A stretch of DNA of 64,000 nucleotides from Flavobacterium sp. Root935 (GTDB taxonomy: Bacteria > Bacteroidota > Bacteroidia > Flavobacteriales > Flavobacteriaceae). The notes below the pieces were generated by a model. It was not told the DNA's origin. It made no database searches and worked only from the letters and a program-made list of their open reading frames with translations. The stretch covers positions 749,276-813,275 of the forward strand of contig NZ_LMJL01000012.1 of the NCBI RefSeq assembly GCF_001429295.1. Direction: 5' to 3'. Every line of letters begins with the position of its first letter. The first letter of the stretch is position 1. A program made the translations under genes and the position numbers. This document shows, piece after piece, positions 16,214 through 25,393 of this stretch.

Positions 16214-17947
16214 TTAAATTGATTTTATAAGTAGATTTTTTTTGTTTTTAAATTTTAAGCTCAACAGTATGACAGCACTTAAAATAAGTAATACTGCGGC
16301 AAATATTCCGATAAGGATTTGAGAATGACCTGTAGAAAATGCCATAAGGGCAAACATAATTAATGCTAAAACACCAATGCTGTATCCTAATAACTGAGCA
16401 GGAAAAATGGCGATTTGGAAATCGCTTTCTGAACTTGGTACTTCCTCCTTAACAGTTAATTTTTCTTGAATTTGTTCAAATCCAATATCCATCGTCTTAG
16501 AACCAAACTCCATAATTGCCAGGACGATTAAAGGAACAAAAATTCCAACCCCTACTTCAAACAGCTGGCTGTTGGCATGGTAAAGATTCATAATGAAATT
16601 ATTTGATTTTATGAAAATAGCCCCTTTCAACACAATTGAAACAACTACGGTAATTCCGGTTGACCACCATATCGAACTTTGTTTTATTTTTCCGAAATAC
16701 AAACCCCAAAGCATTGGAAGCACCATAGCCACTACCAGTAAACCGGTAATAGTGAGGATAATCTGCTCTGCCCCTCCGAAATAAGGAATGCATACGGCAA
16801 TTGCCATTATTAGAAGTCCTATTAGAAGAGAACTTATCCTTCCTATAAATACAACTTGTTTTTCGCTGGCATCAGGCGCAATGATATCTTTATAAACACT
16901 GTTTGTAATCGCTGCTGCATAAACATTTATTTCTCCGTCGATGTAACTGGCAGCTGATGAAAACATCGCGGCAACCAGTAATCCCATAAGGCCCGGAGGC
17001 AGTACCCAGGCGCAGGCCATGATATAAGCCTGCTCCGGGGCTGCATCAGGATGTGCAACACGATAGATGATTGGGGGAAGCATCCATACAATTGGACTTA
17101 TGATATACAGCCATCCAAACAAATTTGAAGATTTACGGGCATTTTTAGGACTGCTCACCGCTAAAAACCGCTGAACAAAAACCCACTCCCCGCCTAATTT
17201 AAACGTATGAACAATAACCCAGCCGATTAGAAACAGCCATGTGAAATTTCCTGATACGGGAGAAAGAAAATCTTTTGGCAATTGATCAATCACACTGGAA
17301 ACACCGCCTGCTTTCTGAATGCTTAATGGCACAACAAACAAAACAGTCATCGTCAGTACCACAAACTGCACGGCATCGATAATCAAAACGGCCCATAAAC
17401 CACCGCTGACGGCGTACATCAGCATCAGAAAACCTGATATGATAATGGTATAGGTAACCGATAGTTTATGCGTCTGGGGATCTGCCAGCCAATTATCCGG
17501 AGATAACGGTATGAGGGAGGCAACCACAACGGCGAAAGAATAGAGGGCAACCCCCATAGCAATGATTTTAAAAAGCATGCCGATCCACGTATAAAACTGC
17601 ACTGCCCCCTGCCCGAAACGAATGGCAACATATTCCCCAACTGTACTGATATTAAGCGATGCCCATTTTTCGGCAAAAAACTTTCCAACCAAAAAAGAAG
17701 CAATTCCCGAGCACATCAATATGCTTACTGCAACAAATCCCTGTTTGTAAGCGATTCCGCCCCAGACCACAAATGTACCGGCAGAAAATGCGCTCATAAA
17801 GGCCGATAAGCCCGAAAGCCACCACGGAGATTGTTTTCTAACCGCAAACATATCCTCAGATGTTTTATTGCGTTTTGAAAGGATGCCGCCGATAAGCAAG
17901 ATACCGGCAGCGTAAATAATAAGTATGATATAATCTATTAATTCCAT
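16214..17947 (-). CDS. Sodium:solute symporter (SSS family)
   Basis: Inner-membrane Na+-coupled transporter, 577 residues, with about 14 hydrophobic segments. The N-terminus reads LIDYIILIIYAAGILLIGG, followed by the SSS-like SEDMFAVRKQSPWWLSGLSA and FSAGTFVVWGG. Later segments include LVAAMFSSAASYIDGEINVY, which corresponds to the conserved sodium-site helix. Its place after susD in the PUL suggests it imports the mono- or disaccharide made in the periplasm. Its stop abuts the flavoenzyme start directly and it begins 28 bases after susD. Confidence 0.92.
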   Translation of the reverse strand: MELIDYIILIIYAAGILLIGGILSKRNKTSEDMFAVRKQSPWWLSGLSAFMSAFSAGTFVVWGGIAYKQGFVAVSILMCSGIASFLVGKFFAEKWASLNISTVGEYVAIRFGQGAVQFYTWIGMLFKIIAMGVALYSFAVVVASLIPLSPDNWLADPQTHKLSVTYTIIISGFLMLMYAVSGGLWAVLIIDAVQFVVLTMTVLFVVPLSIQKAGGVSSVIDQLPKDFLSPVSGNFTWLFLIGWVIVHTFKLGGEWVFVQRFLAVSSPKNARKSSNLFGWLYIISPIVWMLPPIIYRVAHPDAAPEQAYIMACAWVLPPGLMGLLVAAMFSSAASYIDGEINVYAAAITNSVYKDIIAPDASEKQVVFIGRISSLLIGLLIMAIAVCIPYFGGAEQIILTITGLLVVAMVLPMLWGLYFGKIKQSSIWWSTGITVVVSIVLKGAIFIKSNNFIMNLYHANSQLFEVGVGIFVPLIVLAIMEFGSKTMDIGFEQIQEKLTVKEEVPSSESDFQIAIFPAQLLGYSIGVLALIMFALMAFSTGHSQILIGIFAAVLLILSAVILLSLKFKNKKNLLIKSI

Positions 17948-17975
17948 TTAAAGTAAATTATAATTTTAATCTAAT

Positions 17976-19664
17976 TTAGTAATTTGGATTTTGTGTCAAA
18001 TTAGGATTAACAGTTCTTTCAATTGCAGGAATTGGCCATAAATATTGTCTGCCAGCATCAAATTTTCTGGTGGTGAAATTTTTAGCCGCTCCTGTGGCAA
18101 TGTATGGGGTATAATCCGGGATGCCATCTGCATCAATTACAGGTGCACCGGCAAATGGGAATTTAGCTTTATGGATAGCATTGCCAGGAACCGGATCAGG
18201 AATACCTACACCAGGCTTGTTTAATGCTTTCTCTGCAATTTTCCATCGGATAAGGTCCATATATCTTAATCCTTCAAATGCAAATTCAACTCTTCGTTCA
18301 CGGCGTATAATAGTGCGCAATTCTGTCTGATTGGTTGTAGTTACAGCAGGATATAATGTAGTCTGCCCTACCGTTTTTCCATAAGCTCTTGCTCTGACAG
18401 TATTTAGGTAAAGCAATGTAGTGGCGTCAATAGTATTCATTTCAATGTCAGCCTCGGCATAAGTCAAAAACATTTCTGCGTAACGGATAATTTTCAAATC
18501 ATTGTCTTCTAATTTCCTGTCAGCCCAAGACTGATCAATACCTTTTTTCCATAAAAAACCTGAAAAACTGGCATTGACAGCATTTGCACGATTATCGTTA
18601 TTAGTTACCATTGCATTATCACTTATTCTTCTTACTTTTAAAGAATCTGGATGAGGCTGGTAAATATAACCAAGCCATATAGAACTAAAAGGAACAATGG
18701 TCTGCGCTAAACGCGGATCCCTGTTTGCAAATGGTTTTTGGGGATTATAAAGCGGCGATTTATCCACAGGCAGACCATCTATACATTCGTAAGAATCCAC
18801 TAATTCCCAAGTTGGGAATTTAGCAGCAAATCCACCAGCATTTCGAGCGATATGGTCTGGGGCAGTAAAACCATCGGAAACAACCCCATTGGCCTGGTCC
18901 CTTACTACGGTTAAAATATTTTCTTTGCATTGTTCTCCCGGCTTTAAAAACAAATCACGATAACTTGGATACAGCGTATATACATTTAAATCTATAACAG
19001 CTTTAGCCGCTGCTTTGGCAATGTCATATTTTCCCATATATAAAGCTGTTCTTGCTTTAACGGCCAGCGCAGTACCGCTTGTAAAACGCTGTATCGCACT
19101 AGCATTGTAAGAGGCAGGCAGGTTTGCAGCTGCAAAATCTAGATCTTCAAAAATAAATTGCAAAACAAGATTTTTATCAGTTCTGGTAAAAGAATACGAT
19201 TCAGCTAAGGTGATCGGTGTTTTAATTAACGGCACATCACCAAAATGTGTAATTAACCTTGAATATTGATAGGCCCTGGCTAATTTAGCCTGCGCTTCAA
19301 AAGAGGCTAAGGCTGCTGCTGAGGTATTTCCGGCAGCTCTGTTTAAACTGGCAATGATTGTGTTGGCTCTTGTGATTATTTTATAGGCATCTGTCCATAA
19401 TTTTTGAGCATCGGGATCACCGCTGTTCATGGTACCGTTAATTACAGCATTTGGATTGGCTCTATATAAATAATTATCGCTGTACTCTTCCTTATCATTC
19501 TGGATAAAGGAGAACCGGTACAAATCATTCACAGCAATCGTAAGCTCAGTTTCGTTGGAATAAAAGTTACCACTCGATGGATCTGATAATGGATTATAAT
19601 CTAATTCCTGACAGCTGGTAAAGAACACCAGACATAATGCAGTTAAATATATTGAAATTTTCAT
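17976..19664 (-). CDS. susD: SusD/RagB family glycan-binding lipoprotein
   Basis: Outer-membrane surface lipoprotein, 562 residues, that caps the SusC barrel and captures oligosaccharides. The lipobox is FFTSCQE with Cys19. The SusD fold is shown by tetratricopeptide-like helices in the first half (QAKLARAYQYSRLITHFGDV; the region around TALAVKARTALYMGKYDIAK). The C-terminal family motifs are IRYAEMFLTYAEADIE, IRRERRVEFAFEGLRYMDLI and YLWPIPAIERTVNPNLTQNP. It starts 12 bases after susC, as is usual for the pair. Confidence 0.95.
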   Translation of the reverse strand: MKISIYLTALCLVFFTSCQELDYNPLSDPSSGNFYSNETELTIAVNDLYRFSFIQNDKEEYSDNYLYRANPNAVINGTMNSGDPDAQKLWTDAYKIITRANTIIASLNRAAGNTSAAALASFEAQAKLARAYQYSRLITHFGDVPLIKTPITLAESYSFTRTDKNLVLQFIFEDLDFAAANLPASYNASAIQRFTSGTALAVKARTALYMGKYDIAKAAAKAVIDLNVYTLYPSYRDLFLKPGEQCKENILTVVRDQANGVVSDGFTAPDHIARNAGGFAAKFPTWELVDSYECIDGLPVDKSPLYNPQKPFANRDPRLAQTIVPFSSIWLGYIYQPHPDSLKVRRISDNAMVTNNDNRANAVNASFSGFLWKKGIDQSWADRKLEDNDLKIIRYAEMFLTYAEADIEMNTIDATTLLYLNTVRARAYGKTVGQTTLYPAVTTTNQTELRTIIRRERRVEFAFEGLRYMDLIRWKIAEKALNKPGVGIPDPVPGNAIHKAKFPFAGAPVIDADGIPDYTPYIATGAAKNFTTRKFDAGRQYLWPIPAIERTVNPNLTQNPNY

Positions 19665-19676
19665 GATAATTAATTT

Positions 19677-22600
19677 TTAAAATTTAACATTTAAACCTGT
19701 CATAACGGTTTTAACAATTGGATATGAAATAGCATCTACTTCAGGATCTGAACCTTTTGGAAAATGGCTGATCGTAAATACGTCGTTAGCAGCTAAATAC
19801 AGGCGAAGTCCTTCCAATCCAAGCTTATCAGTGATTTTTTTACTAAAATTATATCCCAATGTGATATTTTTAATTCTTACATAGCTGCCATCAACCAGCC
19901 AAAAATCAGACATGGCATAGTTATTTCCACTGCTTGCATTAGACAATCTTGGATATTCTGCGGCTGCGTTTTGCTCCGCTGTATTATTGACGCTCCAGAA
20001 TTTGCCATCAATCAGTGTCGGCACATTCCCAAAAGTTTCCTGAAATGGCTGTACTGCATAATTGCTAAGTCTTACCTGTTGTTTGCCTACTCCATAAGCA
20101 ACAAATGAAAAATCAAAAGTTTTATAAGTCAATCTGCCATTAAAACCGAAGGTGTAGCGTGGCAATGATCCACCCAAAATAACCCTGTCTTTGTCAGGCG
20201 TTATTTTGCCGTCTCCATCAATATCCATGTATTTGACATCTCCAGGTTTTACACTGGCACTTGTAACCGGAGAGCTTGCAACTTCTGCTGCTGTCTGGAA
20301 TATGCCGTTTGATTTATATCCATACCAAGCTGCAAATTCCTGTCCTTCAATATTTGATGTATCTCCTAATATAGAAGTTCCTTTCAAATCATCAACATTT
20401 GTTTTAGCATCGGCTAAATTCGCTCCTAAACTGTACTTCCAGTCCGATCCGATCTTGTCTGACCAATTAACAGTCACTTCAAAACCTTTTGAGCTGACTT
20501 TCCCTGCGTTTTGAAAAGGCGCATCATACCCAAGATAAAGCGGCACATTTAGTTTGAGTAAAATATCCTTAGTCTGCCTGTAAAATACATCTCCGCTTAA
20601 AGTCAGCCTGTTATTTAAAAAAGTTGCATCTAAACCAATATCTGTACTTTCCTGTGTTTCCCATGTAATATCGTTAACTGCATAATTAACCTGAGAACCA
20701 GAAGTTGGAGCAACCACTGCACCATTTTGATAGAATAAAGCATTATACAAGTTAATAGTTGCCTGATAAGGATAATTTCCTATACGCTCGTTACCTGACT
20801 GTCCCCATGAAGCTCTAAACTTCAAAAAATCAACTCCAAATTCTTTAACTGATTTAAAAAAAGATTCTTCAGAAACCGCCCATCCCGCTCCCACAGAAGG
20901 AAAGAAAGCCCATCTTTGATCAGCATTAAATCTTGAAGATCCGTCATAACGACCACCTGCCTGAAAATAATATCTGTTTTTGAAATTGTAAGATACCCTT
21001 CCAAAATAAGAACTTAGAGCCGTTTCATAAGCAGAGCCTCCATTGTCTCTGAATGCTAGAAGCCCAGCATCTAGATATGGAAAATTCGATAATGTATAGG
21101 TTGCGCGAGAAGCCGTTATACTTTCATTGTATGAGTAATTATTTTCATATCCCACAGTGGCATCTAAATTATGTTTCTCACTGAAGGTATTTGCGTAATT
21201 AGCAATAAACTGTCCATTAAATCTATAAAAGTAAGGTCTCTCTTCTCTCAGCGAAGAAGAAGCCGGCTGCTGTCCCACGGCAACTTTTTTCGAAGGATCT
21301 AAAGCATCAGTGAATTCAACTACTTTGATGAACTGTTTATTTGACGAAAAAATTACTGTTGGAGCAGCCTGACCTGTAATAGTCAGCCCCTTAAAAGGCT
21401 TGAAATTCACAGCAATACGACCGGTTAGATTATTCACTATATCCTTTTTAAAACCGCCGTCGCTGATTTGTGCCAATGCATTACGCCCGTCCTTACCAAG
21501 TGCAAATCTGCCATCCGAATAATAATCATCATAGATTGCAGGCATAACTCTGGCATCCAAAAAAATGTTATTATTGAAAATATTAACATCTTTACTTTCA
21601 GTTCTCACCACACTCATATCAAAACTGGCACTCAGTTTATTGCTAAATTTAAAATCATTATAAACTCCCGCGTTTAATTTTTTAAAACCACGGTTATCAT
21701 ACAATGCCTCAATGGAAGAATACCCAAAAGCGGCTCTTGTTTTAACATTTTCAGATCCCGATGAAAATGCAAGGTTATGAATAATCCTTGGCGCATTATT
21801 TTTAATAATAGAAGACTGCCAATCGGTATCAGGATACAAGTCAGGATTAGCTGCATTATTAGCTTTATAATTATTAATGGTAGCTTGTGAATATAAAGGA
21901 GCGGCACCGTCATTAGCCAAATACTCATTATATAACTGCATATACCTGACAGCTCCCATTGAACCTGGCTGGTTTACTGGAGTCGCCTGTGCATATTCAT
22001 AACTATAATCAAAACTGGTTTTTCCAGATTTTGCTCTCTTGGTAGTAATCAATAAAACCCCAGCAGCTGCCCTTGATCCATAAATGGCTGTAGATGCAGC
22101 ATCTTTCAAGGCTGTTATCGTTTCTATATCTTCAGGATTCAGGTAATCAATATTTCCTGACGGCACGCCATCAACTATTATAAGAGGATCATTTCCTCCC
22201 GTATCTCCTAATGTAGTTACCCCACGAAAGCGGATTTTTGATTGCGAACCAGGAGCAGCGCCATTTCTTGTTACCGTTACTCCTGCCATTTGCCCTTGCA
22301 AAGCATCAGAAACTTGAACTGTTCTTCGTCCAGCTATTTCCTGAGACTTAACCGTTGCAATTGCTCCTGTCAAATCTTTCTTTTTAGAAGAACCGTACCC
22401 GATTACTACAATTTCCTGCAATTCTTTACTAGAAACCTTTAATACTATATTAAGGTTCGTTTGTCCTGATAAGGGTATTGTCTGAGTTTCAAAACCCATA
22501 AAAGAAGCAACAAGAATATTTCCTTTTTCAGCTTTAATTTCAAATTTTCCATCAAAATCGGTCGTGGCACCAATTTTTGTTCCTTGGATCTGAATCGTTA

Positions 22601-22730
22601 CACCTGGAATGATCAATCCAGACTCATCTTTAATAATTCCTTTAACAGAATTTTGTGCGTACATATTCATACAAAGCAAAAAGCCTGTAATACTTAAAAC
22701 GCAGCGAAGTTTGAGAAAAAAATCGTACAT
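19677..22730 (-). CDS. susC: SusC/RagA family TonB-linked outer-membrane protein
   Basis: TonB-dependent glycan importer, 1017 residues, first gene of the PUL operon. A signal peptide ends near MYAQN (residue 26). A carboxypeptidase-D-like domain follows with SVKGIIKDESGLIIPGVTI. A plug domain contains QEIVVIGYGSSKKKDLTGAI and the family motif ALQGQMAGVTVTRN, then PLIIVDGVPSG and AAAGVLLITTK. The rest is a beta-barrel ending VMTGLNVKF with a C-terminal Phe. The leader is about 70 bases. A Bacteroidetes-type promoter is visible at 22806-22837. Substrate presumed to be a beta-glycan from the neighbouring hydrolases. Confidence 0.95.
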   Translation of the reverse strand: MYDFFLKLRCVLSITGFLLCMNMYAQNSVKGIIKDESGLIIPGVTIQIQGTKIGATTDFDGKFEIKAEKGNILVASFMGFETQTIPLSGQTNLNIVLKVSSKELQEIVVIGYGSSKKKDLTGAIATVKSQEIAGRRTVQVSDALQGQMAGVTVTRNGAAPGSQSKIRFRGVTTLGDTGGNDPLIIVDGVPSGNIDYLNPEDIETITALKDAASTAIYGSRAAAGVLLITTKRAKSGKTSFDYSYEYAQATPVNQPGSMGAVRYMQLYNEYLANDGAAPLYSQATINNYKANNAANPDLYPDTDWQSSIIKNNAPRIIHNLAFSSGSENVKTRAAFGYSSIEALYDNRGFKKLNAGVYNDFKFSNKLSASFDMSVVRTESKDVNIFNNNIFLDARVMPAIYDDYYSDGRFALGKDGRNALAQISDGGFKKDIVNNLTGRIAVNFKPFKGLTITGQAAPTVIFSSNKQFIKVVEFTDALDPSKKVAVGQQPASSSLREERPYFYRFNGQFIANYANTFSEKHNLDATVGYENNYSYNESITASRATYTLSNFPYLDAGLLAFRDNGGSAYETALSSYFGRVSYNFKNRYYFQAGGRYDGSSRFNADQRWAFFPSVGAGWAVSEESFFKSVKEFGVDFLKFRASWGQSGNERIGNYPYQATINLYNALFYQNGAVVAPTSGSQVNYAVNDITWETQESTDIGLDATFLNNRLTLSGDVFYRQTKDILLKLNVPLYLGYDAPFQNAGKVSSKGFEVTVNWSDKIGSDWKYSLGANLADAKTNVDDLKGTSILGDTSNIEGQEFAAWYGYKSNGIFQTAAEVASSPVTSASVKPGDVKYMDIDGDGKITPDKDRVILGGSLPRYTFGFNGRLTYKTFDFSFVAYGVGKQQVRLSNYAVQPFQETFGNVPTLIDGKFWSVNNTAEQNAAAEYPRLSNASSGNNYAMSDFWLVDGSYVRIKNITLGYNFSKKITDKLGLEGLRLYLAANDVFTISHFPKGSDPEVDAISYPIVKTVMTGLNVKF

Positions 22731-22805
22731 AATTTGTTTTGGTTTAGATTGGTTAGTAAATTTTTAATATTGATATTTTAGAGCCAAATATTAAAAGTTC
22801 TGAGC

Positions 22806-22837
22806 CAAATGTAGAATTTAAAGCACATCTAAGCAAC
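22806..22837 (-). promoter_or_regulatory. Promoter of the susC operon
   Basis: On the minus strand a TTG (22836-22834), 20 bases and TACATTTG (22813-22806) match the Bacteroidetes housekeeping consensus TTG-N17-23-TAnnTTTG. Transcription would start near 22800, giving a leader of about 70 bases. Confidence 0.65.
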
Positions 22838-22871
22838 GTATAAAATTGCGTATCAATCGTTTTTTCTATCT

Positions 22872-22881
22872 CAAACGTTTG
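22872..22881. promoter_or_regulatory. Candidate LacI-family operator between susC and its regulator
   Basis: CAAACGTTTG is a perfect 10-base palindrome with a central CG, the usual form of a LacI-family half-site pair. It lies about 35 bases upstream of the susC -33 element and 73 upstream of the regulator ATG. Confidence 0.5.
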
Positions 22882-22897
22882 CAGTATCGTTTTCGAT

Positions 22898-22919
22898 AGA
22901 TAGAAAATTTCTATCTTTG
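22898..22919 (+). promoter_or_regulatory. Palindrome overlapping the -7 element of the zinc-ribbon LacI gene
   Basis: 22898-22916 is a perfect 9-1-9 palindrome (AGATAGAAA, A, TTTCTATCT). Its right arm overlaps TATCTTTG (22912-22919), a match to the TAnnTTTG -7 element, 25 bases before the ATG. A repressor here would block its own gene. No good -33 element is visible at normal spacing. Confidence 0.5.
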
Positions 22920-22944
22920 AAAAATATTTTGAATCCAAAATGCC

Positions 22945-24120
22945 ATGCCGAGAGTTAAATGCCCTAAATGCAGCAAAGTAGAGACTGTTTTAAAGTCAGG
23001 ATTTATCCGACAAAAACAGCGTTATTACTGTAAAGAATGCAACTATAATTTCACTTTAAATCATGAAAGTAGAAAAGCAAAAAATAAGACGAAGAAAAAT
23101 TATCAGACAACAATAGTCGATATCGGGCAGGCAATGGGAATTTCGGCTACGACTGTCAGCCGTGCATTGAGGAATCATCCCGACATTAGTCCTGCAACAA
23201 TTTTAGCAGTAAAACAGGTAGCTGTAGAAATGGAATACCGCCCTAACCTTCTTGCCCGAAATTTTGCCAATAAGCAATCACAGACAATTGGTGTTATTAT
23301 CCCGCATCTGCAGTCTACTTTTTTTTCTTCGATGCTTGGAGGGATTCAGAAAATTGCTTCAAAAAACGGCTTTAAAGTCATAATATGCCAGTCGAATGAA
23401 GATTATGACACCGAATTAGAAAATGTACAAGTACTGATGGACAGTCGAGTTGACGGTCTTTTAATCTGTCACTCCTCCAGTACTATTCAATTTGATTATA
23501 TAGAATCATACAGCAAAAGAGGAATTCCTATCGTCAATTTCTACCGCATCAATCCTATAAAAAGCATTTCAAAAGTTTTAGCAAAAAATACGGAAGGAGC
23601 AGAAAAAATCACCAACCACCTTTTGGAGCAGGGATGTAAACGTATAGGAATCATATTAGGTCCTAAATCTTTATCCATTACAGAAGAACGTTTGCTTGGC
23701 TATCTGAATGTCTTAAAAAAGAATAAAATTAAAATAGACAAAGAACTTATTGCTTATACAGATTATTCGAATATAAGCATTAACGGAGTGGTAGATGACT
23801 GGCTGAATCTAGATCAAAGACCCGATGCAATTTTCTGCATTTCAGACCGATCTGCCATATATGTAATCAAACATCTTAAAAAAAGAAAGGTTAAAGTACC
23901 TTCAGATATCGCTGTTGCCGGTTTTGGAAATGATCTGATGGGGGAATTAATAGATCCGCCGCTTACTACTTATAATATACAAACTTCAGTAATTGGTGAA
24001 ACTACAATGCAAATGTTTTTACATCAATATAATAATGATTCTGAAACAGAAACAAAGATTCAAACAATAGACGGAGATCTTTTAATAAGAGAATCAAGCC
24101 TTAAGAGAAAAAACCAATAA
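22945..24120 (+). CDS. LacI-family regulator with N-terminal zinc ribbon
   Basis: Transcription factor, 391 residues, about 50 longer than a normal LacI protein. The extra N-terminus has CPKCS (Cys6, Cys9) and YYCKECNYNF (Cys29, Cys32), a zinc ribbon of the kind found at the start of IS1-type transposase InsA proteins. The LacI HTH follows at about 55-75 (IVDIGQAMGISATTVSRALR) with the hinge EYRPNLLARNFANKQ. A periplasmic-binding-like effector domain (about 110-385) begins TIGVIIPHLQSTFFSSML. Divergent from susC, so probably the PUL regulator responding to a sugar. The ATG at 22945 is needed to include Cys6. Confidence 0.88.
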   Translation: MPRVKCPKCSKVETVLKSGFIRQKQRYYCKECNYNFTLNHESRKAKNKTKKNYQTTIVDIGQAMGISATTVSRALRNHPDISPATILAVKQVAVEMEYRPNLLARNFANKQSQTIGVIIPHLQSTFFSSMLGGIQKIASKNGFKVIICQSNEDYDTELENVQVLMDSRVDGLLICHSSSTIQFDYIESYSKRGIPIVNFYRINPIKSISKVLAKNTEGAEKITNHLLEQGCKRIGIILGPKSLSITEERLLGYLNVLKKNKIKIDKELIAYTDYSNISINGVVDDWLNLDQRPDAIFCISDRSAIYVIKHLKKRKVKVPSDIAVAGFGNDLMGELIDPPLTTYNIQTSVIGETTMQMFLHQYNNDSETETKIQTIDGDLLIRESSLKRKNQ

Positions 24121-24136
24121 ATAGAAAGTCATTAAA

Positions 24137-25153
24137 TCACTTTCTTGTAGATTGTCTAATAATCAGCTTCGGCCTAAATGAATTCTTAATTTTACGGCCA
24201 GGTGTATCCATGATAATATCATTAATTAGTATTTCAGCCGCAAGTTCTCCAAGTTTATGAGGATTTAAATCTATAGTTGTTAAAGAAGGATTCAAATAAT
24301 GCGAGAAAGAATCATTCCCACATCCCGCTACAGCCAGTTCATTAGGCACGTTAATCTTCTGATGGCTTAAATAATGTATTATTTCTATTGCTCCTCTGTC
24401 ATAAATACAAAAAACGGCATCTGGTTTTTCTTTTTTATGGAGTAATTGTGAAACAGCAAAAATTTCTCTTTCACGCTGCAGATCACAATAAATTATATTT
24501 TCTTTTCTAATTTTTATACCTGCCGATTCTGCTCCGGCAATACAGCCTTCAACTCGTTGTCTGCTCATAATTAAATTCTCAGGACCTGCAATAATCGCAA
24601 TATTTTTATATCCTTCCTGAGCTAAATGTTCGCCAATCATAAACCCCGCAACAAACTGATCATTTGAAACAAAATGAGTATCAAGACCTAAAAGTTCTCT
24701 GTCAATTGCCAAAAGCGGAATGTTATTTTTAACAATGCTATGGTGTTCTGTAAAATTACTGGTCTCTTTAGAATGTACAATAGCGATACCGTCAACATTC
24801 AGCCCGATAAGAGTTTGAATTCCCTTAATCTCATCCATGAAAGAATCTTTTGACTGGCAGGTAACAATAAAAAACTTCTGCTCAATTGCCCTCTCCTGCA
24901 TACCGCTAATGATTGAAGCATAATAACCTCGTTCAATATCAGGAACAAGAACTCCTATAATATTGCTTCTATTGCTTTTAAAGTTCTGAGCAAAAAAATT
25001 AGGCTGGTAGCCAAGGTCTTTTGCTGTATCTCTGATAATCTGTTTTGTTTTTTCTGTGATATCCGAATGATCTTTTAAAGACCTTGAAACAGTTGAAATT
25101 GAAAACCCCGTTTTCTCAGAAATATCTTTTATTGTAATCATTTTCTTCTTCAT
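24137..25153 (-). CDS. LacI-family transcriptional regulator
   Basis: Cytoplasmic sugar-responsive repressor, 338 residues from the ATG at 25153 (MKKKMITIKDISEKTGFSIS). The HTH ISEKTGFSISTVSRSLKDHS is at the N-terminus, then the hinge YQPNFFAQNFKSNRS and a periplasmic-binding-like domain starting IIGVLVPDIERGYYASII. An upstream in-frame start would add 22 residues unlike LacI and would cover the promoter and operators. It is convergent with the zinc-ribbon LacI gene and divergent from the GH16 gene, so it may control GH16. The two regulators are paralogues in their LacI parts. Confidence 0.9.
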   Translation of the reverse strand: MKKKMITIKDISEKTGFSISTVSRSLKDHSDITEKTKQIIRDTAKDLGYQPNFFAQNFKSNRSNIIGVLVPDIERGYYASIISGMQERAIEQKFFIVTCQSKDSFMDEIKGIQTLIGLNVDGIAIVHSKETSNFTEHHSIVKNNIPLLAIDRELLGLDTHFVSNDQFVAGFMIGEHLAQEGYKNIAIIAGPENLIMSRQRVEGCIAGAESAGIKIRKENIIYCDLQREREIFAVSQLLHKKEKPDAVFCIYDRGAIEIIHYLSHQKINVPNELAVAGCGNDSFSHYLNPSLTTIDLNPHKLGELAAEILINDIIMDTPGRKIKNSFRPKLIIRQSTRK

Positions 25154-25157
25154 TTCA

Positions 25158-25200
25158 CAAATATAATTATTTGTGCAAATTTTAATTTCGTTTGCGCAAA
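25158..25200 (-). promoter_or_regulatory. -7 element and paired operator candidates of the second LacI gene
   Basis: TATATTTG on the minus strand (25165-25158) matches the -7 consensus and ends 4 bases before the ATG. Two LacI-like palindromes lie just upstream: TTTGTGCAAA (25170-25179, one mismatch) and TTTGCGCAAA (25191-25200, perfect). Their centres are 21 bases apart, two helical turns. This suggests autoregulation by paired dimers. No -33 element is visible at normal spacing. Confidence 0.5.
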
Positions 25201-25393
25201 AAAAATCATTTATTCTCACAAATTATAATATTTTTTATAATAGTTTTGACTGTTTTTCAACTGATTAATAATTTCATTTTTACTGTTTTGTGACCAATTA
25301 AATTGCTTTTAAAGTAAAAAAAATGAAGTCATAAACGGATCAATAAATTAATTAACAGCTGCATAATCATTACTAACTAAAACCAAAATTATT

